Part shown: one piece after another, positions 43,365-54,377 of the stretch | Layout of the letters: every line of letters begins with the position of its first letter | Position numbering within the stretch: position 1 is the stretch's first letter | Assembly: GCA_937864115.1 (NCBI GenBank) | Contig: CALMII010000005.1 | Span: 62,001 to 126,000 of the forward strand | Source: an uncultured Steroidobacter sp. | GTDB lineage: Bacteria > Pseudomonadota > Gammaproteobacteria > Steroidobacterales > Steroidobacteraceae | Length of the DNA stretch: 64,000 nt | Direction: 5' to 3' | The notes under the pieces: model-generated | What the model saw: only the letters and a program-made list of their open reading frames with translations | Databases searched by the model: none | What the model was told of the DNA's origin: nothing | Program-made: the position numbers and the translations under genes

Positions 43365-44861
43365 TCACGCCGCCAGGGTGAAGAAGAACGTCGTGCCCTC
43401 GCCCGGTCGGCTCTCGACCCAGATGCGCCCGCCGTGGCGGTCGATGATGCGCTTGGCCGTCGCGAGGCCGACGCCGCTGCCCTGGAATTCGCGCTTGTCG
43501 TGCAAGCGCACGAACGGCTGGAACAGTCGCTGCGCCGTCGCCGTATCGAATCCCACGCCGTTGTCGCGTACCTGGTAGACGAATCGTCCCTCGCTCTGGC
43601 TGCGCGAGAACCCGATCCGCGCCGGCTGCTGGCGCGCAGAGAACTTCCACGCATTGCCGAGCAGGTTGTGCAGCACGTTGCCGATGAGATCGGGATCTGC
43701 GGATTCGAACATGTCGTGCTCGACGTCCGACTCCACCTGGCGTCCCGGTTCGGTGACCTGCAGGTCGAAGAGGATGCGATGCGCGACATCGCTCAGGTTG
43801 ACCGGCGCACGGTCCACGACCCGGCTGCCGATCTGCGAGAACTGCAGCAGATGCCCGATCATCTCGTGCATGCGTCGCGCACCGTTCTGGATCCGGTGCA
43901 GGTAGTCGCACACTTTTCCGGTCGTACCGGCGCCGCCTTCCTGCAATGCCAGCGAACTGAAGCCTTCGATCACCTGCAGCGGCGAACGCAGATCGTGCGA
44001 CACCGTGTACGAGAAACTTTCCAGTTCGCGGTTGGCCTCTTCGAGGCTGTGCGTGCGCTCGGCGATGCGCTTCTCGAGTTCGACGTTCAGGTCATGCAGA
44101 CGCGCATTGGCTTCGGCCAGCCGTTCGTTCGCCGCCGTGAGCATCTGGCTGCGCGCCGCCTCGCTGTGCAGCAGCGCCCGCAGCTTGCGCGAGGTGGTGC
44201 CTGAAATGACGACGGCGGTGACGGCGAACGCCATGAACGCCGCACCCGCGTGGACCCAGTTGGCGGCGCTGGTTGCGTAGTCGCCGGCCATGACTTCGAA
44301 GGTCAGCACGCCGGACAGCGACAGCGCGCCGACGATGGCGTACGTGATCCCGCAGAGCGCCGTCATGGCGATTCCCCTGCGTATTCCGAAGATCAACGGC
44401 GTCGTGATTGCGATCAGTCCATAGGCCAATCCGTTGATGCTGGTGATGCCGGTGCGCAGCAGCCCGACGGTACCGAGCACATACAGCGACCCCAGGACCA
44501 CCAGCGCGATGGCGCGGGAATTCAGGCTCGACCGGCGGCACCACGCCAGCAGCAGCACGGAATACGTGAATCCATGCATCCAGAGGGTCCACGGACGCGT
44601 CTGCAGATCGTGCGCAATGGCAATCGGCAGCAGCAGCGTGAAGACCAGCAGGATCCAGCCCAGCGTCCGCAACAGCAGATCGCGACGCATGGCCTCCAGT
44701 CCCGCCGCCGCGGTCATGCGCAGTTCGGCGGCGCTGGCAGCGGCCTGCACTCCGGCATCGGCAGCGGCCGCCGGTGTCGTCGGCGACGGCTTCGCGAAGC
44801 GCCGGCGCCGGCGCAATGTGCCTTCGTGCAACGACACGACCGGACTACGCAACGTCAGCAT
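43365..44861 (-). CDS. Membrane sensor histidine kinase
   Basis: A 498-residue kinase. After a polar N-terminus, about six hydrophobic segments lie between 60 and 215 (LGWILLVFTLLLPIAIA, AIALVVLGSLYVLGTVGLL). A coiled coil follows (NERLAEANARLHDLNVELEK), then the HisKA dimerisation domain with SYTVSHDLRSPLQVIEGFSS (phospho-His) and the ATPase domain with NVLHNLLGNAWKFS, DNGVGFD and GSGVGLATAKRI. This is the bacteriophytochrome/PAS-kinase-like HisKA class. The start at ATG 44861 overlaps the response-regulator gene by 17 bases, so the two form a two-component operon. Confidence 0.92.
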   Translation of the reverse strand: MLTLRSPVVSLHEGTLRRRRRFAKPSPTTPAAAADAGVQAAASAAELRMTAAAGLEAMRRDLLLRTLGWILLVFTLLLPIAIAHDLQTRPWTLWMHGFTYSVLLLAWCRRSSLNSRAIALVVLGSLYVLGTVGLLRTGITSINGLAYGLIAITTPLIFGIRRGIAMTALCGITYAIVGALSLSGVLTFEVMAGDYATSAANWVHAGAAFMAFAVTAVVISGTTSRKLRALLHSEAARSQMLTAANERLAEANARLHDLNVELEKRIAERTHSLEEANRELESFSYTVSHDLRSPLQVIEGFSSLALQEGGAGTTGKVCDYLHRIQNGARRMHEMIGHLLQFSQIGSRVVDRAPVNLSDVAHRILFDLQVTEPGRQVESDVEHDMFESADPDLIGNVLHNLLGNAWKFSARQQPARIGFSRSQSEGRFVYQVRDNGVGFDTATAQRLFQPFVRLHDKREFQGSGVGLATAKRIIDRHGGRIWVESRPGEGTTFFFTLAA

Positions 44862-45216
44862 TGCGACGCTGCACTTCACGTTCGAGGAACCAGCGCAGCA
44901 TGCGCAGTTCATCCTTCGACACGAAGAAGGCCGCACCCATTTCGGCAGCCTTGCGACGCAGATCGGGGAAGTCCGCCTGCGTGACGATGATGACGAGCTG
45001 GTTCGGATAGGCCTCGCGCAGATTCCTGAGCGTCTCGAAACCGTCGATCAGGCGCATGCGCAGATCGAGCGTGACGACGTCGGGCTGGAAGGTCGCGCAG
45101 ACATCGAAGCCGTCGCGACCATTGGAGATCTCGCGGATCTCGCTGGCGATGCTGCGAATCCAGGTGGCAATCAGGGCGCGCGTGGGCGCGTGATCGTCGA
45201 TGATCAGCACTTTCAT
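44845..45216 (-). CDS. Single-domain response regulator
   Basis: A 123-residue CheY-like receiver with no output domain. The acidic pair is at IIDDHAPTRA, the phospho-acceptor Asp at VTLDLRM (about 51) and the conserved Lys at FFVSKDELRM. ATG 45216 begins MKVLIIDD. It is first in an operon with the overlapping histidine kinase gene. Lacking a DNA-binding domain, it probably works by protein contact or in a phosphorelay. Confidence 0.93.
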   Translation of the reverse strand: MKVLIIDDHAPTRALIATWIRSIASEIREISNGRDGFDVCATFQPDVVTLDLRMRLIDGFETLRNLREAYPNQLVIIVTQADFPDLRRKAAEMGAAFFVSKDELRMLRWFLEREVQRRNADVA

Positions 45217-45386
45217 CGTGGGTTCTTCAGGGGAAAGTTGCCGTGGCCAGGCGCGTACTTTCCGGTATCCGTCGCCGCGGATAAATCACGAGCGCCACGC
45301 AATCTCGAGTGGGTGGGCGTGCGTAGGGTGGTGCGTAAGCCTGCGTAGGGAGAGGGCGTAGGGGAAGGCCTTAGAGCCGAGCGGCC

Positions 45387-45549
45387 CTTCCTCCGCGCAG
45401 CAGGGATGGGGTTTTCTGTAGGTCAGGCTTCAGCCTGACTCTTGAAGGCCGGCCCCACAGGCGACAACAGCTGGCAGGAGTTCTGATCTTCTGTAGGTCA
45501 GGCTTTAGCCTGACTTCTGGAAAGAGGCCGGCTGAAGCCGGCCCCACAG
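45387..45549. repeat. Repeat cluster: family C, two B-A pairs, one A half lost
   Basis: CCTTCCTCCGCGCAGCAGGG (family C) is followed by CTGTAGG, a B core and a damaged A that keeps only GGCCGGCCCCACAGG. After a short unique stretch (45460-45486) comes a second CTGTAGG, a B core with one change (GCTTTAGCC), a CTTCTGGAAAGA spacer and an intact A ending CCCCACAG. Both pairs point the same way. Confidence 0.87.
45460..45486 (+). pseudogene. Orphan chemoreceptor C-terminal tail fragment
   Basis: The nine codons GGC GAC AAC AGC TGG then CAG GAG TTC TGA encode GDNSWQEF and a stop, the tail found at the end of all three MCPs in this window. The bases after the stop (TCTTCTGTAGGTCAGGC) are identical to those downstream of the MCP gene at 54378. 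It is a copied or left-over gene end joined to repeats, not a gene. Confidence 0.7.
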
Positions 45550-45568
45550 TTAAGAGAGTCCCTAACCT

Positions 45569-46231
45569 TCACCCCAGCGAGCTGAGCGACTCGCGATTCT
45601 CCAGGGCGAACTGCAGCAGCGAATTCGCGCCCTTGAGCGACAGCTTGGTGCAGATGTTGGTGCGGTGCGTTTCGATCGTTCGCGGACTCACGTGCAGCTC
45701 GGCAGCAATTTCGCGCGAGGTTTTCTTTTCCGCGATGCGCTTGAGGATGCGCTTTTCTGCGGTGGTGAGATCGGCGAGCCCGGGCTTGTGTGAAGCGAGC
45801 GCTTCCGCCTTGCCGCGCCGGCGCAGCAGGAACCCGGTCAGCGACGGACTGACGTAGGCATTGCCTTCGGCCACCGACACGAGGCAGCTGACGATTTCGG
45901 TGCCGGCATTCTCCTTCAGCACGTAACCATCGATGCCGATGTTCATCGCCTTGTTGAAGGCCGCCTCGTCCTTGAGCATCGTCAGCACGACGAACCGCGT
46001 GGCGATGCCTTCGGACCGCAGCGTCTGCGCGATCTCCAGCCCGGTACCGTCGGGAAGGTTCACGTCGAGGACGGCCAGATCCGGCCGAAGCTCGCGGATG
46101 AGCTGCGTCGCCTGGGTCCACGTATCCGCCTCCGCCATCAGTTCGAACCGCTGATCGGACTGGATCACCTGCCTCAACCCGGCGCGGAACAGCGGATGAT
46201 CGTCGACGATCACCACACGAATCGATTTCAT
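45569..46231 (-). CDS. NarL/LuxR-family response regulator
   Basis: A 220-residue regulator. The receiver domain (about 1-120) has IVDDHPLFRAGLRQVI, LAVLDVNLPDG with the phospho-acceptor Asp at about 55, and the Lys in YVLKENAG. The LuxR-type HTH (about 150-215) reads LTTAEKRILKRIAEKKTSRE and VSPRTIETHRTNICTKL. AAGG precedes ATG 46231. It follows the multi-PAS kinase gene on the same strand with a 43-base gap and is clearly its partner. Confidence 0.95.
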   Translation of the reverse strand: MKSIRVVIVDDHPLFRAGLRQVIQSDQRFELMAEADTWTQATQLIRELRPDLAVLDVNLPDGTGLEIAQTLRSEGIATRFVVLTMLKDEAAFNKAMNIGIDGYVLKENAGTEIVSCLVSVAEGNAYVSPSLTGFLLRRRGKAEALASHKPGLADLTTAEKRILKRIAEKKTSREIAAELHVSPRTIETHRTNICTKLSLKGANSLLQFALENRESLSSLG

Positions 46232-46274
46232 CCAGCCTTACCCCGCCCTGACGCTTCGGAAACAGACGCGCATA

Positions 46275-48524
46275 TCACAGCCGATCCGCCGGCTCGGTGA
46301 ACGGCAGGTTCACCTGCAGGTGGGTGCCCTTGCCGGACATGCTGCGCAGATCGAGCGTGCCGCCCAGCATCTGGGCACGTTCGCGCATGCTGGTCAGGCC
46401 GAGCCCGCCGTCGACGCTTGCGGTATCGAACCCGATGCCATCGTCGCGCACGTCCAAGTGCAGCATACCCACATCGCGCTCCAGCGACAGCGTCACCCGT
46501 CGCGCCTGCGAGTGACGCAGCACATTGTTGAGCGCTTCCTGGCAGATGCGATACAGATGCGTCGCCTCCTCGCCCTGCAACACATCGTCCACGTCTTCGA
46601 TGCGGCTTTCGATGTGCGCCGTCGTGGAATCGCGCACGCGCTCGACCAGGCTGTTCAGCGCCTCGGTGAGTCCGAGCTGTTCGATCTGGATCGGGCGCAG
46701 GTTCTGCGACAGGTTGCGCACCTCGGCGACGCAATCCGAGGCGATCTCCGCCACGGCGCGCAACTGCTCGACGACTTCGGCCGGCAGTCCGGGCAGTTCC
46801 AGCGCAAGCATCATGCGATTGCGGATCAGCGAGAGGTTCTGGCCGAGGCCATCGTGAAGTTCGTTGGCGAGCCGCTGCCGCTCCTGCTCCTGGGCCGTGA
46901 GCAGATGACGCGAGAACTCCTCGCGCGCCCGCAGTTCCCGTTCCTGCGACTGGCGCAGCAATTCCGCCGCGCGCCGGCGCGCGGTCACGTCGCGGACCGC
47001 GGCGACGCGCACGGTGCCGCCGCTGTCGGTCTCGAACGATCGCGCCTGGATTTCCACGTGCGTGCGGCTGCCGTCCGGCCGTTCCAGCATCGCCTCGTAC
47101 ATTCCCGCATCGCCGCTGCGCATCTTCTGTTCCACCAGCGCCACGTCCCGGCTGGCGAACATCTCGCTGGCGCCGCGGCCGATGACGTCCTCGCGCGGCC
47201 GGCCGAACATCGCCAGCAACCGATCGTTGACATCGATCAGCACGCCGCGCTCGGTGATGGCGATGCCCTCGAACGCAGCATCCGCCAGGGTACGGAAACG
47301 CGCTTCGGTTTCGCGCAGCGCCAGCTCGGCCCGTTCGCGCGTGGTGACGTCGACGACCACGCCCAGCATGCAGCGCGGTTCTCCCGCGGCATCGCGTTCG
47401 AGTTCGCCGCGCGTCTCGAACCATCGTGCGCTGCCGTTCTCGGTATTGACCTGGAAGACCGACACGAACTTCGCATCCGGCGTGCACAACACCCGTTCGA
47501 TCTCGCGCGAAATGCGTTCGCGGTCCTCCGGCACCATGATGGCCTCCAGTTCCTGGAGATTCATGGGCAGGCGGCCGAGCGGCAGATCGAAGACGCGGTG
47601 CACGTTGTCCGACCATTGCATCTGGCCGCTGGCGATGTCCCAGCGCCAGGTCGCCATCCGTGCCGCATCGAGCGTCTGGCGCAACTGGTTCGTGCTGTCG
47701 CGCAATGCATGTTCGGCCTTGTGCTTCTCCGTGACGTCTTCGACCATGCTGATCGCGTATTGGGGCTCGCCCTGCGGGCTGCGCACCAGCGATGCGTTCA
47801 CGTGGACCCAGAAGGTCCGGCCGTCGCGGGCCACGTAGCGCTTCTCGCGCCGGAAGCTTTCCATCTCGCCGCGCATGAGTGCCGCATACAGGCGCCGGTC
47901 TTCGGCCACGTCGTCGGGATGCGTGACGTCTTCGAAGGAGACCTGCTGCATCTCGCCGCGCTCGTAACCGAGCAGCGTCAGCATCATGTTGTTGGCCAGC
48001 ACGGCGAAGCCCTGCTGGTTCACCACGACGATGCCGACGGGCGAGGAATCGAAGACGATGCGGAACTGCGCTTCGGCACGCTGCAGGGCGTGCTCCATGT
48101 CGCGGCGCTCGGTGGCATCCGTGAACATGCCGAGCAGGCCGACGATGGAATTGCGTTCGTTCTCGACCGGACTGGACGAGATCCGCGTCCACAGATCCTT
48201 GCCGTCGCGACGGGTGAGGTGGTGATAGTGGCCGTCGGCGCCCCTGGCGAGCCATGCACGCAGATCGCGCTCGGCCGCGGCGCGGTCCTCGCCATCCAGG
48301 AATTCCAGCAGCCGCGTGCCGATGAGATCGGCCGGCTTCGCGCCCAGCATGTCCGCCATGCGCTGGTTGACGAAGGTCGTGCGGCCCTGCAGATCGAACA
48401 GCCACACGCCTTCGCGGGTCGTGTCGACGATCTTGCGCACGCCGATCGGCGGTTCATCGCGATGCAGATTGCGCGCAGCCGGCGGCAGCGTCCCCTCGAG
48501 ACCGAATATTCTGCGTATGCCCAT
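46275..48524 (-). CDS. Multi-PAS sensor histidine kinase (NarX/DegS-type)
   Basis: A 749-residue kinase without clear membrane helices. At least four PAS domains are visible: EGVWLFDLQGRTTFVNQRMA (about 35), VFDSSPVGIVVVNQQGFAVL (about 150), DAARMATWRWDIASGQMQWS (about 285) and LADAAFEGIAITERGVLIDV (about 410). The HisKA_3 domain carries ERQRLANELHDGLGQNLSLI (phospho-His). The ATPase domain carries ALNNVLRHSQARRVTL, VRDDGIGFD and GGLGLTSMRERAQMLGG. This class pairs with LuxR-type regulators such as the next gene. The stacked PAS domains suggest cytoplasmic sensing of redox, oxygen or small molecules. Confidence 0.93.
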   Translation of the reverse strand: MGIRRIFGLEGTLPPAARNLHRDEPPIGVRKIVDTTREGVWLFDLQGRTTFVNQRMADMLGAKPADLIGTRLLEFLDGEDRAAAERDLRAWLARGADGHYHHLTRRDGKDLWTRISSSPVENERNSIVGLLGMFTDATERRDMEHALQRAEAQFRIVFDSSPVGIVVVNQQGFAVLANNMMLTLLGYERGEMQQVSFEDVTHPDDVAEDRRLYAALMRGEMESFRREKRYVARDGRTFWVHVNASLVRSPQGEPQYAISMVEDVTEKHKAEHALRDSTNQLRQTLDAARMATWRWDIASGQMQWSDNVHRVFDLPLGRLPMNLQELEAIMVPEDRERISREIERVLCTPDAKFVSVFQVNTENGSARWFETRGELERDAAGEPRCMLGVVVDVTTRERAELALRETEARFRTLADAAFEGIAITERGVLIDVNDRLLAMFGRPREDVIGRGASEMFASRDVALVEQKMRSGDAGMYEAMLERPDGSRTHVEIQARSFETDSGGTVRVAAVRDVTARRRAAELLRQSQERELRAREEFSRHLLTAQEQERQRLANELHDGLGQNLSLIRNRMMLALELPGLPAEVVEQLRAVAEIASDCVAEVRNLSQNLRPIQIEQLGLTEALNSLVERVRDSTTAHIESRIEDVDDVLQGEEATHLYRICQEALNNVLRHSQARRVTLSLERDVGMLHLDVRDDGIGFDTASVDGGLGLTSMRERAQMLGGTLDLRSMSGKGTHLQVNLPFTEPADRL

Positions 48525-48644
48525 CCCGCCCTCGCCCCCTTCGTACGGAGGACTACTTCGGTTTGCTTGTGATTAGACTCGTCTGGCGCCCCGGTCACTA
48601 TAGCGGCTCTACGCAATGACGGTGCGGCAGGATGCATGGACAAA

Positions 48645-49127
48645 TCAACTGCGCACGCGCCAGGTCGGCCGGCCGTCGCGATCGATGACGCCCTGCGTCA
48701 CGAGCCAGTCGCGCGCATCGTCCGCGTCCTGTTCGAACCAGGCGCGGGCAGAACCGAGCCGGAAGGTATAGCCCCAGGCATCCATGTCGGCCTGCATCTG
48801 CCCACGCGAGCCGCCGCTCAGATGATCGGCCAGCACGATCTGCAGGTAGCAGACGGCATTCTCTTCGGCGTAGTCGCCGCCCGCATCCCTGTCGAGGCCG
48901 GCGCGGCGCGCCTCATCCATGCATATGAAGTGGCTCGCTTCATGCAATAGCGAATGCAGCGGCGTATCCGGGCGGACATAGAGCCGGTCGACGATCAGCC
49001 CCGCCTCGCTCTCGCCCCAGTAGGAACCGGCGATGGTCTCGCCGGGCGCGACCTGAACCAGGTTCAGTCCGTAGCGTCGCAGAATCCCGGCGATCTCGTC
49101 GGGATCAAGATCGTGAAAGAAGATCAC
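48645..49127 (-). CDS. HExxH metallopeptidase-like protein of unknown family
   Basis: A 160-residue protein with LLHEASHFICMDEARR, a zincin-type HExxH, followed 20 or so residues later by YAEENAVCYLQIVLAD, whose Glu could be the third zinc ligand. No signal peptide is seen. It starts at GTG 49127 with GAGG overlapping the stop of lptE 10 bases upstream, so it is translated in the lptE operon. In many relatives of this group the place after lptE is taken by holA; here it is this protein. The substrate is unknown. Confidence 0.7.
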   Translation of the reverse strand: MIFFHDLDPDEIAGILRRYGLNLVQVAPGETIAGSYWGESEAGLIVDRLYVRPDTPLHSLLHEASHFICMDEARRAGLDRDAGGDYAEENAVCYLQIVLADHLSGGSRGQMQADMDAWGYTFRLGSARAWFEQDADDARDWLVTQGVIDRDGRPTWRVRS

Positions 49128-49136
49128 GGCCGCGCC

Positions 49137-49622
49137 TCACAGCGACGCGACCCTGCGAATGACGAGTCCGGCCAGATCGCGCGCCAATGCCTCGCGCAGG
49201 ACCGACTGTTCGCGCTGCTTCGCCAGTACGGCGGTCGTGTCGTAACTGTAGTCGCGCGTCAGTTCGAGCTTCTGCGGAGCGATGAGTTCGCCCGTCTGGC
49301 TTTCCACGGAATATTCGACCGAGTAGAAGACTTCGTACTCCTCCGGCGTATTGCGCGCGGAGACGGACAGGACGCGCTGACCGCTGGTGTCCTTGCGGAT
49401 GCGGACGATGGCGCTGGCGTCGTTGCGATTGCCGACCAGCCGCACGCCGGAGGTCTCGAGGCTTTCGCGCAGGGCGCGATTGAAATCGGTATAGGTGTCG
49501 ACGGTGTCGATGTAGGTCGCCGACATGATTTCCGGAAGACGTGCGGTGCCCTGCAGACGCCAGCCGCAGGCGCTCAGCAGTAGTGCAGCGATGAGAACGG
49601 AAAGACGCAGACTGGTGGACAC
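49137..49622 (-). CDS. lptE: LPS-assembly lipoprotein LptE
   Basis: A 161-residue lipoprotein with signal sequence SLRLSVLIAALLLSAC and mature start CGWRLQGTARLPEIM, the LptE signature. Later parts read YTDFNRALRESLETSGVRLV and LARDLAGLVIRRVASL, as in the LptE/RlpB family. LptE plugs the LptD barrel and inserts LPS into the outer membrane. GTG 49622 with AGGA 7 bases upstream is chosen over longer frames. LptE normally follows leuS directly; here two genes and a repeat block separate them. Confidence 0.88.
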   Translation of the reverse strand: MSTSLRLSVLIAALLLSACGWRLQGTARLPEIMSATYIDTVDTYTDFNRALRESLETSGVRLVGNRNDASAIVRIRKDTSGQRVLSVSARNTPEEYEVFYSVEYSVESQTGELIAPQKLELTRDYSYDTTAVLAKQREQSVLREALARDLAGLVIRRVASL

Positions 49623-49933
49623 CGACGATCCTCGCGAGGCGATTCGCGAGGAGTATAGCCAAGACGGGTCGTGTTCTTGCCGGCTTTGAACTGCTGTTGA
49701 TGCCCTCACCCTAACCCTCTCCCCTCTCCGGGGGATTCCGTCGCGCTTACGCGCTCCTCCTCCCCGCTGCGCGGAGGAGGAGATCAGACAGGGTTTCTGT
49801 AGGTCAGGCTTCAGCCTGACTTCTGAAAAGAGGCCGGCTCAAGCCGGCCCCACAGTAAGAAACCCCTCCCCCGCTACGCGGAGGAGGGAATCAGACGAGA
49901 GTCATTCGACGCAGAAAAGGATCGGGACTGCGA
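49623..49933. repeat. 311-bp repeat-filled gap: families C, B-A, C
   Basis: From left to right: CCCTCACCCTAACCCTCTCC with CTCCTCCCCGCTGCGCGGAG (family C, about 49703-49780), then CTGTAGG, a B core, a spacer and an A core with one change (GGCTCAAGCC) ending CCCCACAG (49796-49855), then CCCCTCCCCCGCTACGCGGA (family C, 49863-49890). It separates the aldolase gene from lptE. No gene is seen. The leftmost 70 bases hold the lptE ribosome site. Confidence 0.85.
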
Positions 49934-50710
49934 TCAGTTCCGGTAGCCCGGATCGATCTTGTCCAGCTTGCGCAGCAGCGCCGGCCACGTCAGCGAACTG
50001 CCGGCGCCGCGCATCACTGCCCTGCTGTAGGCCGGTACGGTGTCGAGCACCGACGTCGGAATCTGCAGCAGCTCGGCGCCATTGCCCTGCGCGAGCACCT
50101 GGATCTCGCAGGCGCGCTGGAAGGTGTACATCGCAAGGAAGGCATCCGGAATGGTGCGGCCGACCGTCAGCAGTCCGTGATTGCGCAGCATCAGGTTGCG
50201 CGTGTTGCCGAGATTGTGCTGCAGGCGGACCTTCTCTTCCGGATTGAGCGCGATGCCCTCGTAGTCGTGATACGAGAGCGACTGCACGACGATGCTCGCC
50301 TGCTGCGAAATCGGCAGCAGCCCCGCCTTCTGGCACGACACCGCGACGCCTTCCATCGTATGCAGGTGCAGCACGCAGTAGGCATCTTCGCGCGCTGCGT
50401 GGATGGCGCTGTGGATCGTGTAGCCCGCCGGATTGATCTCGTAGGGACTGTCGAACGTCTTGTTGCCGTCGAGATCGACACGGACGAGATTCGAGGCCGT
50501 CATTTCATCGAACATCAATCCGTAGGGATTGATCAGGAAATCATGCGTGCCGGGAATCTTCGCCGAGATGTGCGTGAAGATCAGATCGTCCCAGCCGAAA
50601 TGCGCGACCAGCCGGTAGCAGGCCGCCAGATCGACGCGCACCGCCCACTCTTCCGCGGACACTTTGCTGCGGACATCCGAAGTACTGTTGTCGACGACGC
50701 GCATTTGCAT
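49934..50710 (-). CDS. Class II aldolase/adducin family protein
   Basis: A 258-residue protein. The zinc ligands of the class II aldolase fold are seen in LHLHTMEGVAVS and RNHGLLTVGRT. Other family blocks are RVDLAACYRLVAHFGWDDLI, THISAKIPGTHDFLINPYG and INPAGYTIHSAIHAARED. AGGTG precedes ATG 50710. The family includes sugar-phosphate aldolases, epimerases and decarboxylases; the substrate cannot be assigned. It lies between the HAD phosphatase gene and lptE, all on the minus strand. Confidence 0.9.
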   Translation of the reverse strand: MQMRVVDNSTSDVRSKVSAEEWAVRVDLAACYRLVAHFGWDDLIFTHISAKIPGTHDFLINPYGLMFDEMTASNLVRVDLDGNKTFDSPYEINPAGYTIHSAIHAAREDAYCVLHLHTMEGVAVSCQKAGLLPISQQASIVVQSLSYHDYEGIALNPEEKVRLQHNLGNTRNLMLRNHGLLTVGRTIPDAFLAMYTFQRACEIQVLAQGNGAELLQIPTSVLDTVPAYSRAVMRGAGSSLTWPALLRKLDKIDPGYRN

Positions 50711-50803
50711 ACGGCACCTGGCTCTGGCTGGGGCGGAAAAACCAGAGGCTACGCCCGCCGCTCGGCAGCGGGCAAGCCGCACCGCGCAATCCAAGGTGCG
50801 GAA

Positions 50804-51433
50804 TCAGCCGGCGGGTGTCGGGACGACGCCGAACTGCTGCAGCACCCGCTGCGCATCATCCGGACCCTGAACGACGAAGGCCGACAGCCCCACGCGGCGC
50901 GCCGCTTCGACGTTGAGCAGATTGTCGTCCAGAAACAGGATGTCGGCGGCGCCGCAGTCCAGCGTGCCGATCACGTGCTCGAAGGCATCGGCATCCGGCT
51001 TGATGCGGCCGGTGAGATGCGAAACGAAGTAGTGATGAAAGAGTCCGCCGAGCCCGAGGTCTTCCGTGACGCGCGGCCAGTGCACGGCATTGCTGTTCGA
51101 CAGGACGGCGCGCACGTAGCGCGGCGGAATCCGGTCGATCAGCTCCAGCGCACCCGGATAGACCTCCGAGGGCCAGCCCGCGAACGAATCGAGGAAGGCC
51201 TGCGCGTCGACCTGGATCTGCAGTTCATCGATGAGTTGCCGTGCAAATTCATCGCCGGCAATCCTGCCGGTCTCGAACGCGCGCACGCTGGGCGAATGCA
51301 GCCAGGTGCGCCACAGGTCTTCCGTGGGCATGCGGTAGCCGAGCCATTCCAGCATCGGCCGCACGCCGCCGAGCCGCACCAGCACACCGCCGACGTCGAA
51401 GAGAATGACCTTGATCTGCGATTCCGCCGACAC
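50804..51433 (-). CDS. HAD family phosphatase
   Basis: A 209-residue HAD subfamily IA hydrolase. Motif I is ILFDVGGVLVRLGG (Asp nucleophile; the second Asp is Gly, as in YihX-like members). Motif II is RAVLSNSNA, the motif III lysine is in TGRIKPDADAF, and motif IV is ILFLDDNLLNVEAA. It resembles the sugar-phosphatase group. It is 52 bases downstream of leuS on the same strand, so it is probably co-transcribed with it. Confidence 0.92.
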   Translation of the reverse strand: MSAESQIKVILFDVGGVLVRLGGVRPMLEWLGYRMPTEDLWRTWLHSPSVRAFETGRIAGDEFARQLIDELQIQVDAQAFLDSFAGWPSEVYPGALELIDRIPPRYVRAVLSNSNAVHWPRVTEDLGLGGLFHHYFVSHLTGRIKPDADAFEHVIGTLDCGAADILFLDDNLLNVEAARRVGLSAFVVQGPDDAQRVLQQFGVVPTPAG

Positions 51434-51485
51434 TGCCTCTCTCTAATTTCTGGCCAGCCTGCCAGCCGGCTAGTCGGCTGGCAGG

Positions 51486-54272
<2,787 letters not shown>

Positions 54273-54318
54273 CTAGCAAGCTCACTGCGGCTGCAGGGTC
54301 GGCTTGCTGTTTTTCTTG

Positions 54319-54374
54319 CTGTGGGGCCGGCTTCAGCCGGCCTTCAAGAGTCAGGCTGAAGCCTGACCTACAGA
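54319..54374. repeat. A-B pair between leuS and the MCP gene end
   Basis: CTGTGGGG, the A core GGCCGGCTTCAGCCGGCC, a TTCAAGAG spacer, the B core and CCTACAG. It lies upstream of leuS and directly after the stop of the MCP gene, 4 bases away, so it could terminate the MCP message before leuS. The same MCP-end/repeat junction is copied at 45460-45502. Confidence 0.9.
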
Positions 54375-54377
54375 AGA

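Larger units (their letters stand above)
45217..45568. other. 352-bp intergenic region between two two-component loci
   Basis: No gene is seen. The left part (45217-45380) has no recognised signal and should hold the promoter of the response regulator, which reads leftward. The right part (45387-45549) is filled with a family C palindrome, B and A repeats and a copied chemoreceptor tail. Confidence 0.6.

Noticed and set aside
46320-48572. 750-residue open frame on the plus strand
   Set aside because: It is antisense to the multi-PAS kinase, whose PAS, HisKA_3 and ATPase motifs are clear.
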